Below are positions 31,270 to 42,620 of a stretch of 64,000 nucleotides of DNA, piece after piece (the first letter of the stretch is position 1; the number at the start of each line of letters is the position of its first letter). Below the pieces are notes generated by a model, which made no database searches, was not told the origin of the DNA, and saw only the letters and a list, made by a program, of their open reading frames with translations. The translations under genes were made by a program, and so were the position numbers. Location: NCBI GenBank assembly GCA_015501585.1, contig JADNRY010000096.1:62001-126000 (forward strand), written 5' to 3'. The DNA comes from Rhodocollybia butyracea. Lineage: Eukaryota; Basidiomycota; Agaricomycetes; Agaricales; Omphalotaceae.

Positions 31270-31847
31270 TTACTTGCCCAGTTCTCAAGTTAGAGCAAGT
31301 ATTGCTACGATTACTGGGCGAAGTATCTGCAGGTAAACTATGTGCAGAGGTCCACAGAAGCGAAATTTTTCAAGATGAACAAAGCCACCTGCACCTCAGA
31401 AATTTTAAAACTGTCACCGAGTGTTGTAGTGAGAAAAGTTACATTTACATCTGTAACGAGGGCGAGATTCAGAGAGTGCTTCCAGGGCTAGATGAAGAAG
31501 CAACTCTGATAACGCACATTAACTAGGTAGATAATGAAAATAACACGTTAAAACTTACCGGCTCGCGAAGCTGGCGTTGGGAACGCCTCAAGCCAAAGTC
31601 GATCCGGATTTGAGCACGAGTAATCCCATTCACGCATACGGCGAAGTAAGTCGTTTGTTCGCCCGAGTTTATAGATGCCATAGCCTTCGTAAAATATATA
31701 GATCCATCCTGCTCGATCTGGCTTCGTGGCTAGATTGTAAACGCTTTTTCTCCAGGCCTTGCACCACTTGGAATACGGCCGACGGGCGTCTCGAAAATAT
31801 ATCCAATTGGCACCCTTCTCAGCTCGTCGGCAGTGCAGCCGGGCCAT
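31270..31847 (-). CDS. GIY-YIG (T5orf172/MUG113-like) domain protein
   Basis: Exon 1 (31847-31559) encodes about 96 aa ending with the domain core: GWIYIFYEGYGIYKLGRTND followed by a basic RRMREW and SNPDRLWLEAFPTP. The Y-I/Y-IYKLGRT pattern is the GIY-YIG fold signature of the T5orf172/MUG113 group. An exon from 31487 continues in phase with ALEALSESRPRYRCKCNFSH, matching the Cys-containing second half of such proteins. After NTR the frame hits TGA (about 31421-31423). Either a further intron or a nonsense mutation follows, since a downstream frame (HLEKFRFCGPLHIVYLQILR) looks like the continuation. GIY-YIG proteins are nucleases or DNA-binding modules; here the general Arg (GRTND...RR) is present. 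The role in transposition is unknown. Confidence 0.68.
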
Positions 31848-31855
31848 CGCTGTGA

Positions 31856-33480
31856 GGAAGCGACGCGATCCGCTACTCTGATAGCCGCCCGTCGGTCTTC
31901 TTCCTTACTTGCATCGTCGCCCTCCTCACCACTTCAACATTTGATCTTCCATCTACAGACCCGATTTCACGATAATTCTTGGAGACAACAAGATTTGAAC
32001 GATTGCTGGATGGTACCGTTCTTTTAACCAGCCTTTGTTGCATATTCGAGTCCTCGTCCCCTGAACATATGGCTGACAGTTTTTTTACAGATTTTCAGGC
32101 CACCGCTTTTATGCATCGTCCCGCGCAAAGTTTCACTGATAGGACTCATCCCTACACCCGCTACTCCATCGACCAGCTATCGGCCTGAGGACGGGACAAC
32201 GTGTTGCTGCCAGCCGTTGTTCTCCTCTTTTGGCATCCATCATCATCACCTCCTTACATCTACCACACCTCTACACCCACTACTCCATTGACCAGCCATC
32301 GCTCTAAGGAAGCGACGACATGTTGCTGGCGGCCGTTGTCCTTTGTCTTTCACATCCACAGTCCCCCTCTTTACCTCTACTACACTTGATTTTCGTAAAT
32401 CAAAGGACCCGATTTCTCGGTGTCGCCCTCGCCATCAGCTCGACCTACGTCCAATCTTGCCACCCAGAAACTCAATGTCTTTCAGGAAACCGGATTTGAG
32501 AAAGGCGGTTGGATATAGATTCATGGATGCCGATGCGTATTCGGATTCCTTTAGTTGGATAGATGGTTGACGACTTTTTTGCAGGTTCTCCCTTTCAGCC
32601 ATCCAAACGACGCGTTATATAGCCATTCCGACGGCCACTACTCCATCGACGAAATCACGACATAGCTTGGATGACCCTCGACCTCGAATCTCTCTCCCTT
32701 CACCGCGAAGAAGAGACCACGCGTTGCGGTGGTCTGTTGTTATTTCATTCACGTCCACCGTTGCCCTGGACTTACTTAAACCAAAAATCTGATTCACGCT
32801 GGATCTTCAAAGCGGCTGGATTTTAGAAGTGACATAGCGGACAGTTTTTGTTGAGTGTTCATATGCTCCTTCGTTGAATGCATAGCGAATCGATTTTTAT
32901 AGGTTCTGCCCCACACCGCGACTCGAGCCCGCCGATTCATATTATAGGCCCTGTCCCGACGCCCACTACTCCGCTCTCTACGCGCGTTCGACTTCTCTTC
33001 ACATATCCTTGGAACTCGAATCTTCCACTACTTCCTTCTCAATCCCACTGTCCAAATGCCATATCGCTTTCAATGTTTCCTCTCTGCGTCCTTCAAAGAT
33101 ATAGCAGCGTTTCCTCCGATGGCCGTTTCCTCTGATGGATCGTCCTTGTCTTCCCAGGAGTTCAAGGACTGATCCGTCTGAGGTCGGATATACTCTCGTT
33201 TACTGCCAAGTAATCTCCGAAAGATAAGCCACCCGCAAGATCATAGCCTCCTTGCTGCGTATCTGGATGCTCCAGAGCTTCTGCACTAGCTGGCTACTTC
33301 CACGTAAGCTATCAACACAGCGATCTCCTGCGATTGGGGTAGATGTACAATTGAACGTGTTTTTCCCTGAGTACGCCTCTGAACGCTCCACGTATCCGAA
33401 AGATCCGAAAGAGGAAGTATCAGCCTTGTTCAAGCTGACAGGATCCTAAGTTTTTGACTAAGCTTTGACCATTACCAACA
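31856..33480. repeat. non-coding stretch with diverged long repeats
   Basis: Loosely repeated blocks built on CTACTCCATCGACCAGC, GACGACATGTTGCTG and GCCGTTGTTCTC occur around 31860, 32160, 32280, 32630 and 32940. No stop-free frame of useful length with recognisable motifs. It may be the divergent promoter region between the minus-strand and plus-strand genes of the element. Confidence 0.45.
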
Positions 33481-33528
33481 ATAAACTTGACATTTTTGCC
33501 GATTTTGAGACTTCTATTGTTTTTGAGA

Positions 33529-34348
33529 ATGAGTCAGGGCCACTGGCAAGACTACAAAACAAGCGACAAACCGAAATTCCTGTCCAATCCCAGAATGTCC
33601 TATGAACTACACCCCACCTACCCCGAAACTCTCCCTGCTAACTTCTCCCAATCATCTGATCATGCTAAAGCCATCTTCGGTCTCATCCTCCTATGGCAGC
33701 ATGAAATTGGTAGCACAACAGTGCAAGATTTGATGAGCTGTGCCGAATCAACGCTCAAGCATCACACGACCGTGAACATGGGTATTAAAAATGCTTGTTT
33801 CTTTGGTGCTATCATGGTTAAGGTAAGTAGCTTTTTCAGCATATGCCAGATTAGCGACTTACCGAATAATTACATAGCGTTGTAGTGAATGTATTGACAG
33901 AGACCAAGTTCATCCCTGGACCTCCAGCGAAAGATTCGACCTTCTCCGCCAGTACACCGACTGGCTTATCAAGGTCAAAGACAGAGACGCGTTGAAGGAA
34001 ATCATTCCGCAAATCCTTGCGATCACAGAACTGGGTAGAGCCACACAAGAAAACCGGGAGTTCAAGCAGGAACTTATGGATGTTGTCGCCATGCTGGACA
34101 AGAACCACCGCAAGGCTCGATCCTCTATTCCAACATCCAACAAACGCAAACGTGATGAAATCGATGAGGGTAGAGAAGGTCCTATAAAGATCTCGAGGCA
34201 CACTATTTCTTATACTCAGAGGGAAGTGGAGGCGTTGATCGAAAACTGCAAGAAGATTGAAGAGGCATCAATGGACCCATTGATGCTCAACGACGAACTC
34301 ACGCAGGCTATGTCTGAGTTGAAGGACACCCTGAATACATTTGTATAA
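33529..34348 (+). CDS. unknown protein, paralogue of the next gene (giant element)
   Basis: Two exons (33529-33822 and 33878-34348) give 254 aa. The N-terminal SYELHPTYPETLPANF and the post-intron segment RCSECIDRDQVHPWTSSERF followed by LLRQYTDWLIKVKDRDALKE align with SYDLHPTY and RLCEHAACGDPRDHPIFQW, RQYCHWLMLCNETTKLKQ of the downstream gene. The intron is at the same place in both. The C-terminal half has a basic patch NKRKRDE (possible nuclear localisation signal) and a charged helical tail. ATG 33529 was chosen because it is the first ATG in the exon frame. No family recognised. Confidence 0.65.
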
Positions 34349-34567
34349 GTAGTGTAGAAAATATATAGTTAAGAAGAGCTTACCTCGTTAATGTACCATG
34401 GTTTCCTCTACAGTCTACGTTTCTTTGAGTTGGCTCCAACACAATCCATTTCGGTTGATAACAATAATATTCCTAACTGGCCCCTTGAACAATAAAGCTG
34501 GGTAGGCATTGCGCTTTGATCGCCACAGTATAAAAGGACCTTCATCCAATATTGACCAATCCAAAAA

Positions 34568-35590
34568 ATGTCTTCTCAGGCTACTTCAGGAAAAGCTAAG
34601 TCCTCCGTCACAAAAGCCAAGTCCACTCCGAAAAAAGCCACCCCGAAAAAGCCATCATCGTACGACCTTCATCCGACTTATTTGGCTAAGATCCCAGGTT
34701 TCTTCGACTGCAAAAGCCCTATGCAGCAGGCTCTAACGGGCATCATCATCACGTATCTCCAGGAAAACCGACGCTACGAACAGCTGGAGGCTTTCGCTAA
34801 ATGTGATGATCCTAGAAAACAAGCGTGGTACAAGCATATGCTGGCCACTTCCATGGGTCAAGCCAGACCAACCGAGTTCGCAAACATGGCGTTAGCTGTG
34901 AGTCATGTCGTTCCTATAAGGCCTGATACTGATGAAGCAAATTTTCAGCGTCTTTGCGAGCACGCCGCCTGTGGGGATCCTAGAGACCATCCTATCTTTC
35001 AGTGGTGCCAGAAAGATAGACTGGAGCTATTCCGACAATACTGCCATTGGCTCATGCTGTGCAATGAGACCACCAAGCTAAAGCAAATGAGGAATTGCCT
35101 TCCGCACATCGGAAGTCCAGCTGCGCAATATCGTACACTCGAGGTCGAAATCGAAACCTTCCTGGAGGGAGCGCAAGCGGATTCTACCTCTCCGTGTGCC
35201 TTGAAGCGTAAAAGGGACTCCTCCAAAGGACGCCCTACTCCTTCAAAGCAGAGGAAGCTTGATTCTTCCAATGCCATCAACTCACGAGCTACCCCTTCGA
35301 CTACACCACCCGAGACTCAACCATTCCCACTCACTGACGACGACAGCGAGATTGAGATTGAATTTGTCGACAATCCCCAAGCTTCTTCAGCGCCTGAGGC
35401 AGGACCCTCTTCCCTCGCAAAAAGTGCTGCTGAGGCAGGGAATTCTTCAGACGTTGAATCTATGTGGATAGATTACCTGTCCCGTGCCTGTGAAGACTTG
35501 GAGAAAGCTGTACAAGGTGACAAGATGCAGGATAAAGACCTTCGCCCGAAGCTGCTGGCGTTGGCCCAAACGATATATGAATGTTGCTGA
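34568..35590 (+). CDS. unknown protein, second paralogue (giant element)
   Basis: A single 340-codon frame, but homology to the upstream gene and consensus splice sites indicate an in-frame 51-nt intron at 34898-34948 (GTGAGT...TTTCAG), giving about 323 aa. Lys/Ser/Thr-rich N-terminus (KATPKKPSS), then the shared domain from SYDLHPTYLAKIPGFF to LKQMRNCLPHIG, a basic stretch KRKRDSSKGRPTPSKQRK, an acidic stretch DDDSEIEIEF and a C-terminal helix. Basic and acidic low-complexity regions hint at a nuclear or chromatin protein. Function unknown. Confidence 0.7.
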   Translation: MSSQATSGKAKSSVTKAKSTPKKATPKKPSSYDLHPTYLAKIPGFFDCKSPMQQALTGIIITYLQENRRYEQLEAFAKCDDPRKQAWYKHMLATSMGQARPTEFANMALAVSHVVPIRPDTDEANFQRLCEHAACGDPRDHPIFQWCQKDRLELFRQYCHWLMLCNETTKLKQMRNCLPHIGSPAAQYRTLEVEIETFLEGAQADSTSPCALKRKRDSSKGRPTPSKQRKLDSSNAINSRATPSTTPPETQPFPLTDDDSEIEIEFVDNPQASSAPEAGPSSLAKSAAEAGNSSDVESMWIDYLSRACEDLEKAVQGDKMQDKDLRPKLLALAQTIYECC

Positions 35591-35821
35591 TTTTCGAGGC
35601 TATTTGTGTAGAAACTTTGTAGAATTACAGGAAATTTTGCTGATTTGCTCGGTTCCCAACTTGGGCCATCGAAACAATAAATCGAAGGCGTAGCGTACAC
35701 AATAAGAAAAGTACCTGTTGGTCAATTTAGCCCGGTACAAAACAAGAAAAAGCATATAAAAACTGACTAGTTCATCCGAAATCCTCTCACAGAAAACTAC
35801 AAGCCACTCAAAAACAAAGCC

Positions 35822-36316
35822 ATGACCTCTGCAAATCCACAAACCCCTCGTCGTTCCATGCGTTTGAAACGCAAGAGCAGCCGTCTCGAAGGCGACGGCA
35901 ACGCATCACCAGCTCCGAAACGCACGAAGCGGGAGTGTGACCACGACGACTCTCGAACACCATCTAGTATCTCTGCTTCCACTGGCCCATCCACTCCTGG
36001 ATTTCACCAGGCTACAGGCGAAGCAGGACCTTCTTCGGGCACAGGATCCGGTTCGTCTGACGCAAGCCCATGTTACTGCACCCTGCAAGACCGACAGCAG
36101 GTCCTGATAAAAGCCTGTAACCGTCTTGCCATCCTTTGTGAAGACGGGGACTTGGACTGGTCTCTTTTATTCGCCATGCAAGGCTTGTATAGACCGCTAG
36201 AGCGTAGAATCCAGGCGTGGGAGGCTGAGCCTGTCCCCGTGAGGGTCGAAGATGGCCGGGCGGTTTTTGAGAGCGGAAAATCGAATGATGGAGGTGCGAT
36301 TGGGCCAGATGTGTAG
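35822..36316 (+). CDS. small unknown nuclear-type protein (giant element)
   Basis: 164 aa without introns. The N-terminus is strongly basic (RRSMRLKRKSSRLEGDG, APKRTKRE), followed by a Ser/Gly/Pro linker with EAGPSSGTGSGSS. The C-terminal domain LQDRQQVLIKACNRLAILCE and LYRPLERRIQAWEAE is probably helical. The EAGPSS linker and the final helix recall the C-terminal third of the preceding gene, so it could be a degenerate relative. Same strand as its neighbours, 230 bp downstream. Confidence 0.55.
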   Translation: MTSANPQTPRRSMRLKRKSSRLEGDGNASPAPKRTKRECDHDDSRTPSSISASTGPSTPGFHQATGEAGPSSGTGSGSSDASPCYCTLQDRQQVLIKACNRLAILCEDGDLDWSLLFAMQGLYRPLERRIQAWEAEPVPVRVEDGRAVFESGKSNDGGAIGPDV

Positions 36317-36439
36317 GTTTACCTACCGTAGGCCTTGCGCCAGTCAAGTAGCCATAGATCTGCTGATTCTTCATGTTCACAATATGGATATGTTAGTGCG
36401 ATATCTTACATGGGCAAAACACGTACCGTTATTTAATAT

Positions 36440-36720
36440 CTCGCACAGCAGAAGCTGTGTCACTACGACTCCAGTCATAGTAAGAGATCCACTAGAGTGA
36501 ATCTCAGCAGGAAGAGGGGCCTTGTACAAGTAGCCAGAGTCTTCGCGTTTCTGGACAAGGAAATGTTAGTTCGATAATTTAAGAAACGCACCACACGTAC
36601 CATTTGATTTCACAAGAGACGGCCGGCGATAGAGATAGACACTACAGCAGAAGCTGTATTACTACGACTCGAGTCATAGTAAAAGATCCACTAGCATGAA
36701 TCTCATGGGGAAAAGGTAAG
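36440..36720 (+). repeat. direct repeat pair in an intergenic region
   Basis: CACTACGACTCCAGTCATAG followed by AGATCCACTAG occurs at about 36461 and again about 207 bp on at 36668. An inverted version (GGTGGATCTTTTGCTATGAC and GGAGTCGTAGTAATGC) lies at 42431-42470. No gene in 36320-37100. These may be internal regulatory or recombination sites of the giant element. Confidence 0.6.
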
Positions 36721-37106
36721 TTACGGTGTAAGTTAGACTTCAACTCTGGCAAATTTTTCCCGTTAGCCGTATCGGCATCAGTTTTCGGCCGATCAAGTTT
36801 CAATCCTTTTCCATTTTCGTTTCTTCCTTTAATTCGAGAGGACGCCAGTCCCCTCTGCTGCTGATAACTTCTTGTTATCGCGGCTTGACCGACTTCTTGT
36901 CGTCATGCACAGTGACTGCTGGCATTTGCTGGTATGATGGTCTTTGCTGGTACGATGGTCTTTTTTGTTGTTGTATTTCGCTTGAAAATCATAATCTAGA
37001 TCGGTATCTTAGCTATTGGCCATATCTTTCTTTTGTTCAGCTTGGCATATAAATCGCGTAGAATGTGTTTGTCTAACGCAAAACCACCGCTTCTTCCAGC
37101 TCTCCA

Positions 37107-38055
37107 ATGTCGAATACACTCGTTCTCGCAACCTACTCCAAAGCTCGTAGGCTTCTGGATAAAGCTATATCTGTTGTCGACGAATTACTAGAAGCGGTAA
37201 CAGACATGCCTGATACCTATATACGGGATATTCCCCATATTCGTCGCATCGTCGAAAGCTTGGATCCTATCCTTCATGAACAAATTCCCATTCTTCTCAC
37301 TATCCTTCGCAAACAATCCTTACCTCCAATACGTGGAAGAATTGCAGATGGTGAGTACTTGAGTACTTGAGTTCCCCGCGCCCACTATTCTTACAACTCA
37401 TTTCTTTTTGTGTAGACTTCATGCCGCTGTATGTCCCCGTCTATCACGTTGACCCGACCCTTTTACTTGTCCTCAAAACTCTGAAACGACGCCTTCTTGA
37501 TTTATCGCGCCGGTTGGATCAGTGGCCTGTACGCGGTGTGATTCTTGAGGGCATTATCGTCGACATGGAGGAGGTTTTCTGGGAGATGATCCCAGAGGTC
37601 AGGTCTGCAATCACAGGCAACGAGCTTTCGGATATTGAGTATCGATATATGTTTGCTGCTGGTAAGCTCGAAACTTGTTTCATCCCACTACTTCTTACAG
37701 ACACACTGTGAAGCCTGCCAAAGATCCCAAACCTTATCATGATACCAACCACGCTCATGTTAACATACAGAGTTCCTCAATAGCTCCCAGCGATGCTAGC
37801 AATGACATTCTTGACACTACCGCTGTCAATCAGTGGTTAGCCAAAAGGCCCTCGACAATGCAACGGGTTCCGAGTCCCCCGATCTATGACAGTGACCATC
37901 CCGATCATGTTTCTGACGAGAGCAAACTCTCTTCCGACGACGAGTTGGACGAACTGGACTCTGACAACGACTTCAATGTAGCTCGACCTTCTGATGACGG
38001 TGAAGGTGAGAGTGAGTACAGTGGTTCCGGTTATGCTGGAGATGAAAGTAACTAG
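37107..38055 (+). CDS. unknown protein with acidic tail (giant element)
   Basis: Three exons (37107-37350, 37416-37638, 37701-38055) give 273 aa. The donor at 37639 (GTATCG) is needed to keep frame. N-terminal two thirds are hydrophobic-helical (ARRLLDKAISVVDELLEAV, PLYVPVYHVDPTLLLVLKTL), perhaps a helical bundle. The tail is Ser/Asp/Glu-rich (SSDDELDELDSDNDF) and ends GYAGDESN. No family recognised. Confidence 0.6.
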
Positions 38056-38092
38056 ACAGAACTAGGTTTCTATTTCACGTACATCATAGTAC

Positions 38093-38213
38093 TCTGCTTC
38101 GTCAGTTCTTACTTATATAGTCTATCAGCTTATTATACGGCTTCCACCTCTCTCGCTTCGTCAGTTCTTACTTATATAGTCTATCGGCTTATCATACGAC
38201 TTCCACCTCTCTC
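38093..38213 (+). repeat. two tandem 61-bp repeats
   Basis: GCTTCGTCAGTTCTTACTTA with the following TATAGTCTATCAGCTTAT and CTTCCACCTCTCTC is present twice head to tail, with few differences, in the 3' flank of the upstream gene. Confidence 0.85.
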
Positions 38214-38482
38214 TTCTGCCAATTCATACTTTGACCCCAACATGAAAGGATAGAACTACAAATCTTTTTCTTTCAGGCTTGTAATCTTATCTTATCTGAA
38301 ATATCTCAAAAACCGGATCGCGCGCTTGTACGGCGGCAATACCGGCTCGCTTTTGTTTCATCACTTTGTTCAGATTCTCTCTTGTTCGACTTGGTTGTAT
38401 CACACATGTGGTACTTGTGCTCTGACGCTTGTCAGTATAGGCTCACTGCTGTGAACCATTTCCTTATTCCTCGATCCTGGCC

Positions 38483-41400
38483 ATGAAACGCAAGAGAGAG
38501 CTGGAGAAAGCTGCTATGAGTGCTAAAACACGAATAACCCTCACGGATAGCTCGCGTCATCTCGGCGCTCCTCGTCAAACTCGACCACTCTCTCAGCTTC
38601 CTCTCGAACCGGAACCAATCATTTCTGCGCCACCACCACAAACGCTCGCGCCGATCGCTGAAGAAGAACCTGATTCTGAAGAGGAGGAGGAGAAGGAAGA
38701 GCAAGCTAGGGTTGTAGAGAAAAGAAAGGAGATGACACAGGTATGTCTTATTGTTACCTGAAACTTGTATTGTTCACTTATGCTCTTAGACTGCCGAAAC
38801 CATGGCAGATTTCGTCGCAAAACTTACAGAATTACAGTACTATATTCTAGCTGGCGAGGCCAGCGAAATAGTAAACCATCTATGTCAATGTGGTTCCGGG
38901 CTTTATTGTAATGTCAAATGCCACGACTGTTTCCAGTACGAGGCCACTTGTGAGAAGTGCTATATCCGAGACCACTTTCATAACCCTTTCCATTGGGTGA
39001 GGGTGTGGCAACGCGAAGGGTGGTATCTGAAGGCCGATATTTCCTATCTTGACAACAACCAATATACTATCCAGCTCCCCTGCTCTCGAGGATCGCTTTG
39101 CAAAGAGCCAACAAATCCCAACATCGTGACGCTAGTGGATATGAACGGATTCCATGGCACTCAGATCAGCTATTGTGGCTGCAATGGAGATCCCGACCGC
39201 GTTCAGCAGCTCATGAATGCTCGACTTTTTCCTGGATCCGTCAGATTTCCGAGGACGTTGATGACATTCCGAGTCTTAGACGATTATACGAAACAAAATT
39301 TGGCTTCTAAAAAGTCCTCGTACGACTATATCCGCGCTCTGCGTTCCCTTTCGGATGGTTTTTTTACTCAAGAAGTTTTGGTAAGCCTTTGATTCTCTGC
39401 CACCTGAATATAGTTGACTCTCACACCAGGATCCTCATCCTCAATTTCTCCTGGCAACTCGTATTTGGCGTAAATTGCGGATTGATAAACATACTGGACA
39501 AGCACATAACCTATCTGCTGCTTTTCCTCATCGAATACCTGGTTCCATTGTGCAATTTTGTTTGGCGTGTCCCGAAGATGGCTTTAACATGGAGGAAGGA
39601 TGGGAAAGAACACCCCCAGAGCTCAAGTAAGTTCTTTGAGACTATGTTAAATTATCGCGCTAATGTGACTGTCCAGGCATTTGAACCAAGACGCAAAGAC
39701 CATGGATGGCAATTTTCACCTCGGTCAATATATCAAGAATACCGACCCGAATGATATCTCACTGTTGACTGATAAAGATATCGGATATTTCCCGGATGAG
39801 AAGAAAGTCGAAGAATATCTGAAAAACACTATGGACGATAAGGAGGTATGTGCTGAATACATTCCACTATAGCCTACTGACGATATCCTGTAGAAGTCAA
39901 CATGCAATTATCTCAACATCGTTAATAATCAGAACAAGAAGAAGTTCAAGAACATGCGTTATTCAGGCGTAGTGAATGTCTCGTGCAATCACTGTGTCAT
40001 CCGTTCCTCCATGAACTTACAAAAAGGCGAAGGGTAATGGACTTCTGCTGCTTTTATTGCATGTACTGAATGTCACCCCCCAGTTTCAGATTCTCAGACT
40101 ACGCTCTCCAGCATGCGTTCTCGCAAACCCGCCACAGCTGTCCTCATGGCCACCTAGGGGCCTCCGACTTCCTCTTTTCCTACGACTGTAATTGTCAATA
40201 TTGCGTTAACTTGCCAAAGCGATTCAACATCAACTGGCATCACATGGTTGACCTTATCAGCCTATTACGGCCTATGATTCCCGCTCTGCATATCGAAGAC
40301 CACAAGAAAAGATGCAAATATGAGTTTAATGCAGCTTATATCCCCGGTGCAGCTCACAAGCATGGCAAATCAGTGGAGCAGCAATGGGTGGAGTTAAACC
40401 AGCTCGGAGGATCTGTTAGACAGATGAATGCTGGTCATCGTATGGAAGTCCTCTCAGATCACTACTCTTACAACAATTTCCGCAAAAACGTCGAAATGCC
40501 TCAGTTGTTTTTGAGGCTGTATAAGGACGCACTCGTCCTCAGTCGTCGAAAGCACAGGGCCTTCATATCCGTGTGCATCAGCTTTCGTGAGCGGATACCT
40601 GGCTGGGAGAGGAAAGCTGAAGCAGCAAAGCGTTATCGCAATGGCATCATCGAGGGAATATATGAGCACCAGTCTCCGGGTAACTGTCTTCCTTTTTGTT
40701 ATGAATTCCATCTTGAATTGTTTTGTTTCAGTACCTTCTAAAGAGAAGATTTATCAGCAACTCCTCATTGACAACGCTCCCTCGGCAGAGGATGCGGATG
40801 AAGGGAATATCGAGCTTTACTTGATACAACAGGGGCTTCTCATTCAACATGTGCAGTACGTTGTCTTCATCTCATATCTATTCAGCTAACAGTATCGTTC
40901 TTGATATAGGCAACGAATCCGCGGCAAACTGACTCTCAACCAGACGGAAACTGTCCTGAAAGATATCAAGAAGCAGCGTAAAACGCTGACCGAGCAAATC
41001 GCCGAGTTCCGAGAAACACAGAAGCTCCTCATATGTGGCATTGAAGATATGGTGGCTGCTCTGTATTACACTGACGATGATAAGGAAGTCGTGGTCAAGC
41101 CTGAAGAAGAGAACCTCCTACTTCCTTCCAACATGACCCATGCTCAACGCGAAAAACGCGGTCTACAGTATCTTGCAGACCTCGAGTGCAAACTGCGTGA
41201 AGGTGAATTGTATGACTGTATCAAGTCAGTTCAAAACTCCGCCAAAGCTTTTTCGATAACTCATGACCAGAAGAAGCAAGAACGAGGTCACAGTTGAAGC
41301 TGAAGAAAATTGAGGTAGAGCAAGACTCGTGCATTGCCGACTACCATCGGGCTCGGAAAGCTCTTATGGAGCTGGGAGGTGCCAAGCCAGACGATCTACC

Positions 41401-42136
41401 TCTAATGGAGGTTTCCGGCACATACCGATACTCCACTGTTCGTCCGAGGCAGCTAGGTGATTCACGAGAAACAGATGGTGGACTTTACACCCTACTGGCA
41501 GAGCAGGAGGATGAAGATGAGGGGGAGACATCTAAGAAGCAAAGTGAAGGCATGGAGATGGATGAACCGATGGCAAGCACACAGGGCACTCGAAGACAGA
41601 GACGTAGGAATTCAGTGCAATTCAAAGTGATGATATCTACTGACTACTTTACAGGTGTGGCACAGCGACAGGATAAGAACAAGGGCAAGGAACCAGAAAC
41701 AAAGGCTGACGATTGGATCTGGACAAAGAAACTTGTGTTCGGCGCAAGTGGCCACTCCCAAAATCTCGCTCAGTTTGAGGAAGAAAGTACGTTTGCTATT
41801 TAGTTCTAGCATGAACTTATCACTAATTTTTGACTAGGCGACCAAATTGAATATTTTCGGAAGAAAGCTGATGATGAACGGTGGCGTGAAGTGTGTGAGA
41901 CTATTCACGCCGAACTCTTCAACTATCGTCGTGCCTGTCGGAGGATGGAAACAGCCTGGTCTAACTCAGCTGCTCGTCCGCTGACGGCTGATGATGGTTA
42001 CAGCTGGTCTTTTGGACATGCTGCATATGCTCGACGGCAAGCGGCCATGTATAGGCGCTTACAGGATCAGTGCAACGCCGTGGTGAAAAATTGCAACTTG
42101 GAGGAATTACCGGCGGGCGGGATTCTTCCGATGTAA
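38483..42136 (+). CDS. KDZ-superfamily transposase with CxC2 cysteine cluster
   Basis: Exons: 38483-38740, 38790-39380, 39430-39626, 39677-39845, 39894-40033, 40084-40679, 40732-40855, 40910-41786 and 41838-42136, about 1,080 aa. After a charged leader, the CxC2 cluster (residues about 110-190) shows LCQCGSGLYCNVKCHDC, CEKCYIRDHFHNPFHWVRVW and later YCGC. The KDZ catalytic domain follows: TMDGNFHL (first Asp, about residue 359), NLQKGEG, SYDCNCQYC (second Asp, about 486), IPALHIEDHKKRC and KSVEQQWVELN (Glu, about 550), then a long charged C-terminal region. It would cut and join the element ends. The frame slips near 41285-41297 (after QERGHS; the homologous frame resumes at KLKKIEVEQ), so the copy may be damaged or the base call wrong. 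Confidence 0.92.
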
Positions 42137-42418
42137 TCAGCCTGCATCGAAGCGAAGCTGCTGAGAAAGATAAGGCTATCATTGCTGAAATGGTCGGAAT
42201 AATTGATAGCTTCCAAGCGACGATTCTTTCTGCTGGAGTGAAATCTGTATATTCCAAGTAATACACAGTATGTCTAATTAATATGTATAACGATAATTTC
42301 GCAACAATACTAAGATAAGATTAATCTCGATCAACTTTATCATATCTTATCGATTCATGATAAGAGGATAACGTCACGTCAATGTCACTTTGTCGCTTAT
42401 CCTTCTTAGTCCTTCTCC

Positions 42419-42620
42419 ATGGATCCACGCAGGTGGATCTTTTGCTATGACTGGAGTCGTAGTAATGCAAGAAGAATACTGTGGCCAGGCCAATTGTTCT
42501 CTATCAATGCAAACAACATGGATCAGTTCATGACCACGGGTCCAAGAGGCACTACTTATTGTACTATCCCAATAAAAGGACCCGCCGCTGGATCTGAATG
42601 TCCATTGTTTTCCTCTGAAT
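42419..42620. other. intergenic repeat, inverted relative to 36461 and 36668
   Basis: GGTGGATCTTTTGCTATGAC with GGAGTCGTAGTAATGC is the reverse complement of the direct repeats at about 36461 and 36668. It precedes the next gene and sits at the downstream side of the transposase. Confidence 0.55.

Noticed and set aside
41655..41837. Alternative exon of the transposase starting MWHSDR
   Set aside because: The overlapping frame with KADDWIWTKKLVFG joins the next exon in phase and has better composition.
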